Shown in pieces: positions 35,506 to 44,299 of a stretch of 64,000 nt of DNA. The number at the start of each line of letters is the position of its first letter. The first letter of the stretch is position 1. Under the pieces are notes generated by a model. That model saw only the letters and a list, made by a program, of their open reading frames with translations. It had not been told where the DNA came from and searched no databases. Position numbers and translations under genes: made by a program. Source of the stretch: Lachnospiraceae bacterium UBA4364 (lineage in GTDB: Bacteria > Bacillota > Clostridia > Lachnospirales > Lachnospiraceae); assembly GCA_002393955.1 (NCBI GenBank), contig DGSK01000045.1, positions 1 through 64,000 on the forward strand, in the 5' to 3' direction.

Positions 35506-36168
35506 TTATGCGTTCTTAATCTCACTGCGCAGCCAGTCAGCTAATTCCTTTACGCCCTCACCGGTCTTTGCACAGATGGGAAATACGGGAATGCCCGGAT
35601 GACGCATCTCTATATTCTTCTTAGCCTTCTCAAGATCAAAATCAAAATACGGCATTACATCAATCTTATTTATGATCACAGCATCTGCTACCTGGAACAT
35701 AAGCGGATACTTAAGGGGCTTGTCATCACCTTCAGGTACCGAAAGGATCATCGCATTCTTGGAAGAACCGGTATCGAACTCTGCCGGACATACCAGATTT
35801 CCCACATTCTCAAGGACTACCAGATCATAATCCTTTGAGGGAAGTGAATCCAGCCCCTGGCATGTCATATCCGCATCCAGATGGCACATTCCGCCGGTAT
35901 GAAGCTGAACGGATGCTGCTCCCGCCTCAAGTATTCTCTTTGTATCCACGTCGGAGTCAATATCTGCCTCCATGACAGCAATCTTCATCTCATCCTTAAG
36001 AGTCTCGATAAGCCTCGTAAGTGTGGTGGTCTTTCCGGATCCCGGCGCACTCATCAGATTGAGAAGAAAAGTGTTTTCATTTTTTAGCCTCTCCCTGGTC
36101 TTTGCCGCAAGGACCTCATTATCCTCCAGAACATTTGCTTTCAGATCGATTATGCGTACTTCTGACAT
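35506..36168 (-). CDS. hypB: Hydrogenase/urease nickel incorporation GTPase HypB
   Basis: 220 residues of the SIMIBI GTPase family: P-loop SAPGSGKTT (about 40), IAVMEADIDSDVDT, HTGGMCHLDADM (metal-binding Cys-His-Asp), VVLENVGNLVCPAEFD, IINKIDV and CAKTGEGV. It uses GTP to deliver nickel to NiFe-hydrogenase precursor. No N-terminal poly-His or CXXCGC metal site. Follows hypA by 29 bases. A GGGAGC site supports the ATG at 36168. No hydrogenase structural genes are in the window. Confidence 0.96.
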   Translation of the reverse strand: MSEVRIIDLKANVLEDNEVLAAKTRERLKNENTFLLNLMSAPGSGKTTTLTRLIETLKDEMKIAVMEADIDSDVDTKRILEAGAASVQLHTGGMCHLDADMTCQGLDSLPSKDYDLVVLENVGNLVCPAEFDTGSSKNAMILSVPEGDDKPLKYPLMFQVADAVIINKIDVMPYFDFDLEKAKKNIEMRHPGIPVFPICAKTGEGVKELADWLRSEIKNA

Positions 36169-36197
36169 TTTTTGCTCCCTTCTTTTTTGGTTATAGT

Positions 36198-36545
36198 TCA
36201 CACGCTTGCCCTGATCTCCTCCAGGACAAACTCCCTTCCCTGCAACAGCTTTGCGGCACCGCTCCCGCACTGCGGACACAGATAATCATTCCCTGCATCA
36301 GGGTGGTACTCATTGCCACAGCCGTCACATCTGACCTTTACCGGAATCAGCTCGCACCTGATAGAAGAACCTTCAAGCAGAGTACCGGCAATCGCCTGTT
36401 TGTAATACTTTTCCATATAAAAAGGCTCAACGCCTACCATCTGACCTATCCGGACAGTAAGGCTTTCAACCTTTTTTATATCTTCCTCTTCACATTTTTT
36501 CAGGGCCAGATTCACTACTCTGACCACATAGCTCATCTCATGCAT
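36198..36545 (-). CDS. hypA: Nickel metallochaperone HypA
   Basis: 115 residues. The N-terminal MHEMS supplies the nickel-binding His2, and a zinc ribbon CDGCGNEY...YLCPQCGSG lies near 75-98. It hands nickel to HypB during hydrogenase maturation. 18 bases downstream of the EAL gene and 29 bases upstream of hypB, on the same strand, so probably co-transcribed with both. The rest of the hyp set (C-F) is not here. Confidence 0.95.
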   Translation of the reverse strand: MHEMSYVVRVVNLALKKCEEEDIKKVESLTVRIGQMVGVEPFYMEKYYKQAIAGTLLEGSSIRCELIPVKVRCDGCGNEYHPDAGNDYLCPQCGSGAAKLLQGREFVLEEIRASV

Positions 36546-36563
36546 AAAGATTATCCATTTTTT

Positions 36564-38192
36564 TTACCACTTCTTCGAAGCAGCTTCTCCATCCACCACC
36601 AGCGTAGCAGAACCGTAAGCCTTGAGCGGCTTGCCATTCTCATCAAACTCCGTGGTATACCTTATGTGGAAAGGAACACGGCTTATCGTCAGTGGAATGA
36701 CAGCCTCGATCTTATCTACACCATTGTGTATCTGTTCTAACATGTTGCGGTACATATCGGCATAGTCAGCCGGGAAGAGACCGCTCTCAATAACAGGCTC
36801 CGGGTAATTGGGCACAACAGCCGGAAGTCCCAGATCCCTCATACAGCGGAAACATGGATGCATTTCCCTGTTTGAAATAATGTACTCCCACGCATAAACA
36901 TTTGCGTGGTCAAAAGCCTTCCGTAACAGATTATCTCCCTGAAGCAGCGACTCATAGCGCCTCTTTTCATTAGTAACATTCTGCACCATGGCATAGATAA
37001 GAGCCTGATCATTTGCCCGTCCTATCATGCGGATAGTGCTGCGGATGCAGAACCTGCTCTCGCCACAGCACTTGGAATGGAAAGTCCTCCATGTCTCGCA
37101 GGTCTGTTCCTCGCCGGTCTCAATAGCTTTCTTTATCGCATTCTCGTAGGTAATGCGGCTGTATTTTTCATGATGGTTCCAGGGATTGCAGGCGATGAAA
37201 TCCTTGGCAGTAAGATTCATCCCCATTTCCTGAAGATACTTATCATTTACACGCAGGATATCGACTTTGCCCTCATCCTTTTCCTTATATATGAATACCG
37301 CTGCCCCACCCACGAAATTACTGAAGATAAGGGTTTCTATGGAATCCGGATTCCAGAACCGTCCGCTTTCCATTGATTCCACCATGGTCATTGACGCTTT
37401 CAGCGGCTCATGCTGAAGCTCCTGAAGCATCCCGAGGAAAAGCTCCGTCTCCACGGGTTTGGAATAAAGATAACCCTGGATATAATTGCAGCCTATGCTC
37501 TTCATATAATCAGCCTGCTCCATGGTCTCCACACCCTCAGCTATAACCGGTGTATGCAGCCATTTCGCCATCTGTACCATTGAACTGATTATAGTGCCTC
37601 CGCGGCCGCCTATCTTACCGCTTAAGAAGCTCATGTCCAGCTTTATCACATCCACTTCCAGATCTTTCAGGATATTCAGTGATGAATAGCCGCTTCCGAA
37701 ATCATCCATCTCCACTACATAACCATACGAATGAAGCCTTGCCAGCACACTGTCTATCAGATCCAGCCCGCCTATGGCGGAACTCTCCGTTATCTCTACG
37801 CGGAGAAAACGTACCGGTACATCGATCCTCTGCCTTATCTTTTCCAGTTCATCCACATATTCCTTATGAAAAACATCATGTCTGGAAACATTGAACGAAA
37901 TTGGAACCGGCATGATGGCTTCCTCAAGACATTTTTTCTGAAGAAGGCATACCAGCTCAAAGATTCTCAAGTCCGCCCTGTATATCAGGTCGTTCTCCTC
38001 AAGCACCGGAATAAAGTCAGACGGATACTGCATCCCGTATTCGGGGTCCTTCCAGCGCATCAGTGCCTCTGCACCGATCATGCGTCCCGTAGCATGGTTT
38101 ATCTGGGGCTGATACACCGCAAATATGCTTCCGTTTTCCAGAGCTTCATCAAAGCTGTTTAGGAGTTCATCCTCACTCATTCTTTTCCCCAT
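36564..38192 (-). CDS. c-di-GMP phosphodiesterase (EAL) with C-terminal PAS-like region
   Basis: 542 soluble residues. The N-terminal EAL domain (about 15-255) has all key positions: GAEALMRW, SFNVSRH, VEITESSA, EMDDFGSGYSSL, VIKLDMSF, VIAEGVET, YIQGYLYSKP. It should hydrolyse c-di-GMP to pGpG. The C-terminal 280 residues look like one or two PAS-type sensory folds (NFVGGAAVFIYKEKDEG, ALIYAMVQNVTNEKRR), an inverted order compared with the usual sensor-first proteins. 43 bases after the neighbouring EAL gene and directly before hypA. Confidence 0.92.
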   Translation of the reverse strand: MGKRMSEDELLNSFDEALENGSIFAVYQPQINHATGRMIGAEALMRWKDPEYGMQYPSDFIPVLEENDLIYRADLRIFELVCLLQKKCLEEAIMPVPISFNVSRHDVFHKEYVDELEKIRQRIDVPVRFLRVEITESSAIGGLDLIDSVLARLHSYGYVVEMDDFGSGYSSLNILKDLEVDVIKLDMSFLSGKIGGRGGTIISSMVQMAKWLHTPVIAEGVETMEQADYMKSIGCNYIQGYLYSKPVETELFLGMLQELQHEPLKASMTMVESMESGRFWNPDSIETLIFSNFVGGAAVFIYKEKDEGKVDILRVNDKYLQEMGMNLTAKDFIACNPWNHHEKYSRITYENAIKKAIETGEEQTCETWRTFHSKCCGESRFCIRSTIRMIGRANDQALIYAMVQNVTNEKRRYESLLQGDNLLRKAFDHANVYAWEYIISNREMHPCFRCMRDLGLPAVVPNYPEPVIESGLFPADYADMYRNMLEQIHNGVDKIEAVIPLTISRVPFHIRYTTEFDENGKPLKAYGSATLVVDGEAASKKW

Positions 38193-38235
38193 ATAAACTA
38201 CCCCCTGGTTTTTAACTGTTCAGAAAGTTTAACGT

Positions 38236-40032
38236 TCACGTCAGATACTTTTTTTCATAATCATCAAGAGGTATGGGCTTGCTGTAATAATACCCCTGGA
38301 TGATCTCACAGCCCAGAGTGCGCAGGCGGTCCACCTGGCTCTTCTGCTCTGCGCCTTCTGCAAGGCAGTGAAGATGAAGATCCTTGAAAAGAGATATGAT
38401 ATAGCCAAGCACGATGATATCCTGCTCCTTTTCACCACCGATGCCTATTTTATCCACGAAGCTCTTATCTATCTTAAGGGTGTTAAAGGGCATATCCGTC
38501 AGTAAAGACAAAGCGGAATAGCCGGTACCGAAATCATCCATGGATATTCCAAAACCTTTACTCTTTAACTCGGACATTACATTGATCATGCGTTCCCTGT
38601 TATCATATGCCGCACTTTCAGTAAGCTCAAAATCTATCAGACTGTGTTCTACACCATATGTATCAACAATCTCCGTAAGGTGCTGTGTAAGATCCGGCTG
38701 ATACAGTCTGGCACGTGAAAGATTGATAGATATCGGATACAGAGGCCTTCCCTCTTTTTTCCACTTTTCAAGAACCCTGCATACCTTATTCAGGACTATA
38801 TCATCCACGATACCTATGGATCCGTCTTTTTCAAAAAACGGTATGAATCGGTACGGCGGAATCATTTGGCTTGATTTATAATTCCAGCGTACAAGCGCCT
38901 CCGCGCCACAGATCTTCTCTGTATGTATATTGAACTTCGGCTGAAGAAAAACAAGGAACTCATCATTTTCAACAGCCTCTCCCAGATATGCTTTGATATT
39001 ATTTCCCCACAGGATATCATCATGCATCTTGTCGGTGAAATATATTATGTCCGTCTGATTCGGATTCTGTCCGAGATTCTGTGCCATTTTTCCGGCATCT
39101 GCTACGCGGTCTCCCAGAAGCATGGCCCGCCGCATAGGCACTACACCACAACGGTAGTATACCTTGAAATCAGGAAAATCCTTTATATATGAAAGCCTGT
39201 CAAAAAACGCTTCAAGTTTTGACCTTGTCTCTTCCTCCGGCATATCATGTATGAGCATTGCAAAATTGTCATTATGACAGCGCCCGCTTGCATACACGAA
39301 ATCGGCAGCCTTCATTTCTTTCACTATATTGCGTAAAAGGCGGTCTGCCACTGCATGTCCGAATACTTCGTTGATGACACGGAATTCCTTCACATCAAAA
39401 TGGACAAAGGCATAGTCATTAATACCTGCATCCATTGGCATTTCCAGATACGCCGTCAGGTGATTCCAGTTATAATGTCCCGTAACCGGATCTGTAAAGG
39501 CCATAAGGTAAAGTTCATTTTTATCAAATTCAGAAGGATTGTTATCTATGATATTGAACGCCAGATCCCTGTCTAAGTCCATCTCGTACTGCATAAGCAG
39601 CTTGTCATTTGCAACAAATATACCTATGACTTCCGATTTCTTTTTAAACAAGAGATCGCTGTGGGTTCTGTGGGCATCATTGTCCGCGGAGATTATATTG
39701 AATAAGCTTTCAATAAATTCCATATCCGGCTTATCCACATGATCTATCTCAACAGCGTAATAAAATGCTCCCGGCAGCGAAATGGACTTAAGTCCCTCAG
39801 GATACTTTATCCTTTCATCGCGGATCCTGTACTCTATTCCGATGACCTCTTTTTTTAGGGACCGCAGGAAAAAAACTCCCGGGCGGTCATATGTCCCAAA
39901 TGCTCCGGCATAAGGCTCCAGCTCACTGCATAGCTTTCCACTGTAAAAAGCATCGAGAGCTTCATCATTGGCATCGATGTAGTAAAGGATCCTGTCCGGT
40001 TTGTATAGCTGATTAAGTCGGTTGATGAACAT
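38236..40032 (-). CDS. Degenerate-GGDEF / intact-EAL phosphodiesterase
   Basis: 598 soluble residues. An N-terminal region of about 180 residues of unknown fold, a GGDEF-like domain (about 180-335) whose signature is CHNDNFAML instead of GGDEF, then an EAL domain with EALVRW, SINLSRA, FELTESAA, SMDDFGTGYSAL, LKIDKSF, LAEGAEQ and QGYYYSKP. It should therefore degrade, not make, c-di-GMP; the dead GGDEF may bind GTP as a regulator. Mirror image of the protein at 21716-24025, which has live GGDEF and broken EAL. GAGG site. Confidence 0.92.
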   Translation of the reverse strand: MFINRLNQLYKPDRILYYIDANDEALDAFYSGKLCSELEPYAGAFGTYDRPGVFFLRSLKKEVIGIEYRIRDERIKYPEGLKSISLPGAFYYAVEIDHVDKPDMEFIESLFNIISADNDAHRTHSDLLFKKKSEVIGIFVANDKLLMQYEMDLDRDLAFNIIDNNPSEFDKNELYLMAFTDPVTGHYNWNHLTAYLEMPMDAGINDYAFVHFDVKEFRVINEVFGHAVADRLLRNIVKEMKAADFVYASGRCHNDNFAMLIHDMPEEETRSKLEAFFDRLSYIKDFPDFKVYYRCGVVPMRRAMLLGDRVADAGKMAQNLGQNPNQTDIIYFTDKMHDDILWGNNIKAYLGEAVENDEFLVFLQPKFNIHTEKICGAEALVRWNYKSSQMIPPYRFIPFFEKDGSIGIVDDIVLNKVCRVLEKWKKEGRPLYPISINLSRARLYQPDLTQHLTEIVDTYGVEHSLIDFELTESAAYDNRERMINVMSELKSKGFGISMDDFGTGYSALSLLTDMPFNTLKIDKSFVDKIGIGGEKEQDIIVLGYIISLFKDLHLHCLAEGAEQKSQVDRLRTLGCEIIQGYYYSKPIPLDDYEKKYLT

Positions 40033-40120
40033 ATTTTTTCCTCACTCCGGGTAATAACTTTCTCCATTATAATTATACTATGGTGCAGATAAAAATCATA
40101 CTGTCATATTCGGATGTTTT

Positions 40121-41461
40121 TTACCTGGTGATGTCCTTCACCCACTCGTATTTCATATAGTGCCTGTACACCACAGGAATCTTTACGAACTCGTCAAGCG
40201 TAAGTATGAACGCCACCACCATCACGGGGGCTTTTATAAGAAAAGCAAAGATCAGTCCCAGGGGAACCACTACGCACCAGAGCGTGATCAGGTCACAGTA
40301 CATGCCGAACTTTGTATCTCCTCCGGCCGGGAAGATCCCGCTTATGATCGTTGAGTTCAGCGAGTTACCTATTATATAGTAGGAAGCCAGCACGAGCATG
40401 CCCTTAAGATAGCTGCCGGCTGCCGGGGAAAGTGATACCACTTTCATGACAAGCGGCATCAGACAAAGGATCACTACACCGGAACCGATACCTATCCATA
40501 TGGAAAGTCTCACATATTTGCCCCCCAGACGCTTCGCCTCATCCAGCTTGCCACTGCCTAACAAGGCGCCAATCACAATGCCGACTGCCGACGCAATACC
40601 CCAGCAGAGACTGGCTACCATGGAGCGCACTATACCGGCAATGGAATTGGCCGCCACGGCATCTGTTCCCAGATGCCCCATGATCACCGAATACATGGTT
40701 ACGCCGCCTCCCCAGCCTAACTGGTTTATCAGAAGCGGCAATGTATATTTCCAGTAATCCTTATTCATTACCGCATCATCTTTTCTGAGAAGATACCGGA
40801 TCCCCGTATTCGGACAGCGGCATGTGGCTATTGCTATGAAAGAAAATACCACTTCGAATGCCCTGGCACATACTGTCGCAAGCGCCGCACCCTTTATGCC
40901 CATTCCGGGAACAACGCCTAATCCAAATATGAACAGGGCATTGAGTACTATATTCAGGACGACGGAAGCAGAGCCTATGAGGGAACTTATGCCCGGACAG
41001 TCGCAGACTTTTAGCACGGCAAAATACGCCTGGGATATTCCGGACAGCAGGTACGAAAGAGACACAACCTGCAGGTAACCGGCTCCGGCTTCGATCAGCT
41101 TCGGATCTGCGGTAAAAATGAGCATTACCTGTTTTGGAAAAAAAAATGAAACACATGAAAAAAACGCTCCCACTATCACGGAATAGCGGAGTGTCATGGT
41201 AAGGACCTTACTCACGCTGAGTTTGTCACCTTTTCCCCAGTACTGGGCGCCCAATACATTGAATCCGTATACAAACCCATTTGGAAAAAGAAAATATACA
41301 AACGCAACCTGTCCGGCAAGCGACACGGCAGAAAGTGAAGTCTGGTCAAGAAATCCCAACATAAAAGCATCCGATGCACTTACTAAAGAGTACATCAGAT
41401 ACTGCAGTGAAATAGGTATGACAAATTTCAGTAATCTTGTATAGTCTCCGTTTTTCTTCAT
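40121..41461 (-). CDS. MATE family efflux transporter
   Basis: 446 residues with twelve membrane helices in two MatE halves (VIPISLQYLMYSLVSASDAF; LPLLINQLGWGGGVTMYSV). Na+- or H+-coupled export of drugs or metabolites; substrate unknown. It starts 29 bases after the flagellin stop with no visible Shine-Dalgarno sequence, so it may depend on read-through from the flagellin transcript. No terminator was seen between them. Confidence 0.92.
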   Translation of the reverse strand: MKKNGDYTRLLKFVIPISLQYLMYSLVSASDAFMLGFLDQTSLSAVSLAGQVAFVYFLFPNGFVYGFNVLGAQYWGKGDKLSVSKVLTMTLRYSVIVGAFFSCVSFFFPKQVMLIFTADPKLIEAGAGYLQVVSLSYLLSGISQAYFAVLKVCDCPGISSLIGSASVVLNIVLNALFIFGLGVVPGMGIKGAALATVCARAFEVVFSFIAIATCRCPNTGIRYLLRKDDAVMNKDYWKYTLPLLINQLGWGGGVTMYSVIMGHLGTDAVAANSIAGIVRSMVASLCWGIASAVGIVIGALLGSGKLDEAKRLGGKYVRLSIWIGIGSGVVILCLMPLVMKVVSLSPAAGSYLKGMLVLASYYIIGNSLNSTIISGIFPAGGDTKFGMYCDLITLWCVVVPLGLIFAFLIKAPVMVVAFILTLDEFVKIPVVYRHYMKYEWVKDITR

Positions 41462-41489
41462 CAAAGCAGTAATTGAATATAGTAATAAG

Positions 41490-43343
41490 TTAATTTGATG
41501 ACAGAAGCTGAAGTATCCGCTCAGGACTGCTGTTTGCCTGGGCTAACATACTCTGCCCGGACTGCATCAGGATGGAATTATTGGAGTAAGATACCATTTC
41601 CAGCGCCATATCAGTATCCCGTATCCGAGACTCTGCCGCAGCGGTATTCTCAGAAACATTCGCATTGTTTTTTGCCGCATGCTCCAGTCTGTTGGTAGTC
41701 GCACCGTAATATGCCCTTATGCCGGATACTTTGTTCAGTGCATGTTTTAAATACTGTATGGAATCTCCGGCTGCATGTGCGGATATTTCCTCCGGCACAC
41801 GGCAGCGAAGTGTCGTGGTATTCAGATCCCATAAACGGATAGGCAAAAGCTGCCCTTTTTCCACACCAACCTGAATATCGAGATACCTCGGCATATAAGC
41901 ATAAGTATCATCATCCGTCGTATCTGTATACTCCCTGGTGACATCCACTTCAGTGGTAGTAGTGCACTTGTACTGATCACCGACTACTATCGGACCATAA
42001 GTAACCGAACCGAGATCCAGTGTCTCTCCGGCTCCCACAGTCCTATCGTTCCACCAGGTTCCCATACCTGAATGTCCGATTACATTTCCGTCTGTTACAG
42101 CACCGTTCCACTTATAATATATGTCATCGATATTTCCCAGAACAGTTCTGTCTGCACCTGTTGCAGATAATGATATCTCGGCAAAATTGCTCTTAAGTTT
42201 ATATGGGCCGGGGCCGTTAGTGGCTTTATTATTACTGTTATCGAAAGTATTCATACTGTCAAATGCGAGGCGGACAGAAGCAGTCTTAGCTCCTGAACCT
42301 TCATTTTTCAATGAGTATGACATCACATATGTATCTTCGTTTTGCAGTTCTATACGCTGGGTAAGGAACAGGCCATCCCCCAGATCATAGGTATGCTCCG
42401 CCACATTTTCACCGGCATTGGGATTAACGCTTACCGGAGCGCTGCTATACAGATCCAGATTTTCGCTGCTCCCAATCTTAACTCCCAGGCGCGACATTGC
42501 ACATGAAAGCTGCCAGCCCAGGCCGTTTCTTACATTAATATATCCGTTTGAACCTGTCATGGTCTTGGGATTTGTAAGCTGCGTAGCCCTTGGATCCGGC
42601 TCAAGCTTTTCATATTTTTTGGTTACTTTGGTTACGGTAGTTGTCTCCGGACCATCCGTAATGGTCTGTGCTTTATGAACCTCGTAGCTGGTATGTCCGT
42701 TTTCATCCGTATCATGTACCTGCTCCCACTCACTGTAAGATGAGGTTCTGCTGCCATGTGTGACGGTAGTATTCGTCTCGGTAGTATCGGACATACTGTC
42801 CACAGAGGCTATAATATTTTCCGTTACCGTTGTGACCGTAGGATCTGTCTCAGTACGGGTGTTTACGGTATGAACTACCTGAGGCGGAGGATCATCAAGG
42901 ATTGTATCCTTACCCTTGAAAAGCGGAATTTCATTATAAGTGGTGATGTCAAAAGACCGGTTCATCTCGTCCGCAAGCTGCTTGAGCTCTGCCTGGATAT
43001 ATTCCCGGTCGCTGTAGCTGTTGGTATCGTTTGCAGCCTGAACCAGCAGTTCTTCCTGACGGTTTAACATACTGCTGATCTCATTGAGAGCTCCATCCGC
43101 AACATTGCATAACTGAATACCCTCATTTATATTTCTGACAGTCTGGTCAAGACCGCGGATCTGCCGGCGCATTTTTTCGGAAATAGCAAGACCTGCAGCA
43201 TCGTCTGCGGCACGATTAACCCTGTAACCGGAAGAAAGCTTTTCGGCAGATTTCTTCTGGTCATTCGTCACTATTCCCAAATTCCTGGCGCCATTCATTG
43301 CCACTAAATTGTGGATGAGGCTGCTTCCTGTAATTGTAGGCAC
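41490..43343 (-). CDS. Flagellin with large central insertion
   Basis: 617 residues; typical flagellins have 270-500. The N-terminal D0/D1 helices (about 1-140: NLVAMNGARNLGIV, SAEKLSSGYRVNRAADDAAG, GLDQTVRNINEGIQLCNVAD) and the C-terminal helices (about 545-617: AAAESRIRDTDMALEMV, QSMLAQAN) are canonical. The middle (about 145-540) contains a Thr-rich strand-forming region, then a beta-sandwich-like section (LFLTQRIELQNEDTYVMSYS, GTWWNDRTVGAGETLDLG). No HExxH protease motif was seen. It starts with GTG behind AAAGGG. Promoter at 43540-43567; a repeat occupies the leader. Confidence 0.95.
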   Translation of the reverse strand: MPTITGSSLIHNLVAMNGARNLGIVTNDQKKSAEKLSSGYRVNRAADDAAGLAISEKMRRQIRGLDQTVRNINEGIQLCNVADGALNEISSMLNRQEELLVQAANDTNSYSDREYIQAELKQLADEMNRSFDITTYNEIPLFKGKDTILDDPPPQVVHTVNTRTETDPTVTTVTENIIASVDSMSDTTETNTTVTHGSRTSSYSEWEQVHDTDENGHTSYEVHKAQTITDGPETTTVTKVTKKYEKLEPDPRATQLTNPKTMTGSNGYINVRNGLGWQLSCAMSRLGVKIGSSENLDLYSSAPVSVNPNAGENVAEHTYDLGDGLFLTQRIELQNEDTYVMSYSLKNEGSGAKTASVRLAFDSMNTFDNSNNKATNGPGPYKLKSNFAEISLSATGADRTVLGNIDDIYYKWNGAVTDGNVIGHSGMGTWWNDRTVGAGETLDLGSVTYGPIVVGDQYKCTTTTEVDVTREYTDTTDDDTYAYMPRYLDIQVGVEKGQLLPIRLWDLNTTTLRCRVPEEISAHAAGDSIQYLKHALNKVSGIRAYYGATTNRLEHAAKNNANVSENTAAAESRIRDTDMALEMVSYSNNSILMQSGQSMLAQANSSPERILQLLSSN

Positions 43344-43383
43344 TTTTTACCCTTTCCGTGTAATCAGATTTTTTTCAACTTAT

Positions 43384-43533
43384 TATTAACATTCCACTTG
43401 TTGTATACCACAAGCTGTCGCACTTTTTCGCGCAACAGCCTCGTTCCCAGTGAATCTATGTATTTTCGGGAATCGCTAAGACTCACTGAAACACCGTCAG
43501 ACAAGACTGCACGATGTGGGAAAACTTTGTTAT
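43384..43533 (-). repeat. Palindromic repeat, copy F, in flagellin leader
   Basis: On the reverse strand: TTTTCCCACATCGTGCAGTC, TTGTCTGACGGTGTTTCAGT, GAGTCTTAGCGATTCCCGAAAAT, a hairpin GCTGTTGCGC/GTGCGACAGC, and TGTGGTATACAACAAGTGG at the end. It shares its left 50 bp and extreme right end with the copy at 53618 but has a different centre. It fills most of the flagellin 5' untranslated region. Confidence 0.85.
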
Positions 43534-43539
43534 TAGTAT

Positions 43540-43567
43540 ATATCGGCTTATTTAATAATATAGTTGA
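43540..43567 (-). promoter_or_regulatory. Sigma-28-like flagellin promoter
   Basis: Reverse strand: TCAACTAT (43567-43560), a 12-base spacer and GCCGATAT (43547-43540), close to the flagellar sigma consensus TAAAGTTT-N11-GCCGATAA. It predicts a leader of about 190 nt for the flagellin gene. Confidence 0.7.
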
Positions 43568-43665
43568 CAGTCCGGCACAGTACCATCCCGACCTGCTCAC
43601 AAGCACTGTCACACTATACGGGTAACAAAGACACTATTTGATCAATAAGGAACATGTCCCATACG

Positions 43666-44142
43666 TTACCGCAGCTTCAGCCGCATGTCCGTGTATTTCT
43701 GCACCTTATCCTCAAAGCCCAGCTTTTTATAAATGGGATAGCCGTCTTCCGTAGCGAAAAGGTCTATACGGCACAGCTCCTTTTCCTTTCCGTAGGCTAT
43801 GAGATTTTTTATAAGCTGTGTGCAGATGCCTTTGCCACGGTACTCATCCTCCGTATAAACGCTTAGCACCTCACCGTCAAATCCGTTGGGCAAAATCGGA
43901 CTGGCAGGCTTTTCTATAATTAGAAGATAAGCTGCTGCCACAAGCCTCCCCTCTGCCCTTGCCACAAAAGCAATGAGCTCTGTTCCCAGCTTTCTTTCAA
44001 AATAATCCGGGAGCTGTTCTTCCATGCACTGACGCTCATGGTCGGTGACAGATCCGAAATCATCCAGCATATATGCGATACGCAGACGGATCAGCTCGGG
44101 AATATCAGACTTATCTGCTGTGTCAAAGGTGATGTTTTCCAT
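43666..44142 (-). CDS. GNAT family N-acetyltransferase
   Basis: 158 residues. Acetyl-CoA binding motif A in VYTEDEYRGKGICTQLIKNL (about 92-111) and the end YPIYKKLGFEDKVQKYTDM are typical of GNAT. The acceptor is unknown. AAGGA site before the ATG at 44142. Downstream of the AAA+ fusion gene on the same strand, but 157 bases apart with no clear link. Confidence 0.88.
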   Translation of the reverse strand: MENITFDTADKSDIPELIRLRIAYMLDDFGSVTDHERQCMEEQLPDYFERKLGTELIAFVARAEGRLVAAAYLLIIEKPASPILPNGFDGEVLSVYTEDEYRGKGICTQLIKNLIAYGKEKELCRIDLFATEDGYPIYKKLGFEDKVQKYTDMRLKLR

Positions 44143-44299
44143 GATCTGCTATCCTTTCTTTTTTCGCACCTGCTCGTACGGAGCAATCCATGAGTTTATT
44201 ATAAACACACACTGTGCGATTAAGAATGTCACTTGCGTGTGCCGGATACTATTTTCAATCTATTATAGCATAATAGCAGGCGATTAACACAGCGATGCA

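Noticed and set aside
41490..43343. Flagellin carrying a metalloprotease (flagellinolysin)
   Set aside because: No HExxH motif in the central insertion.
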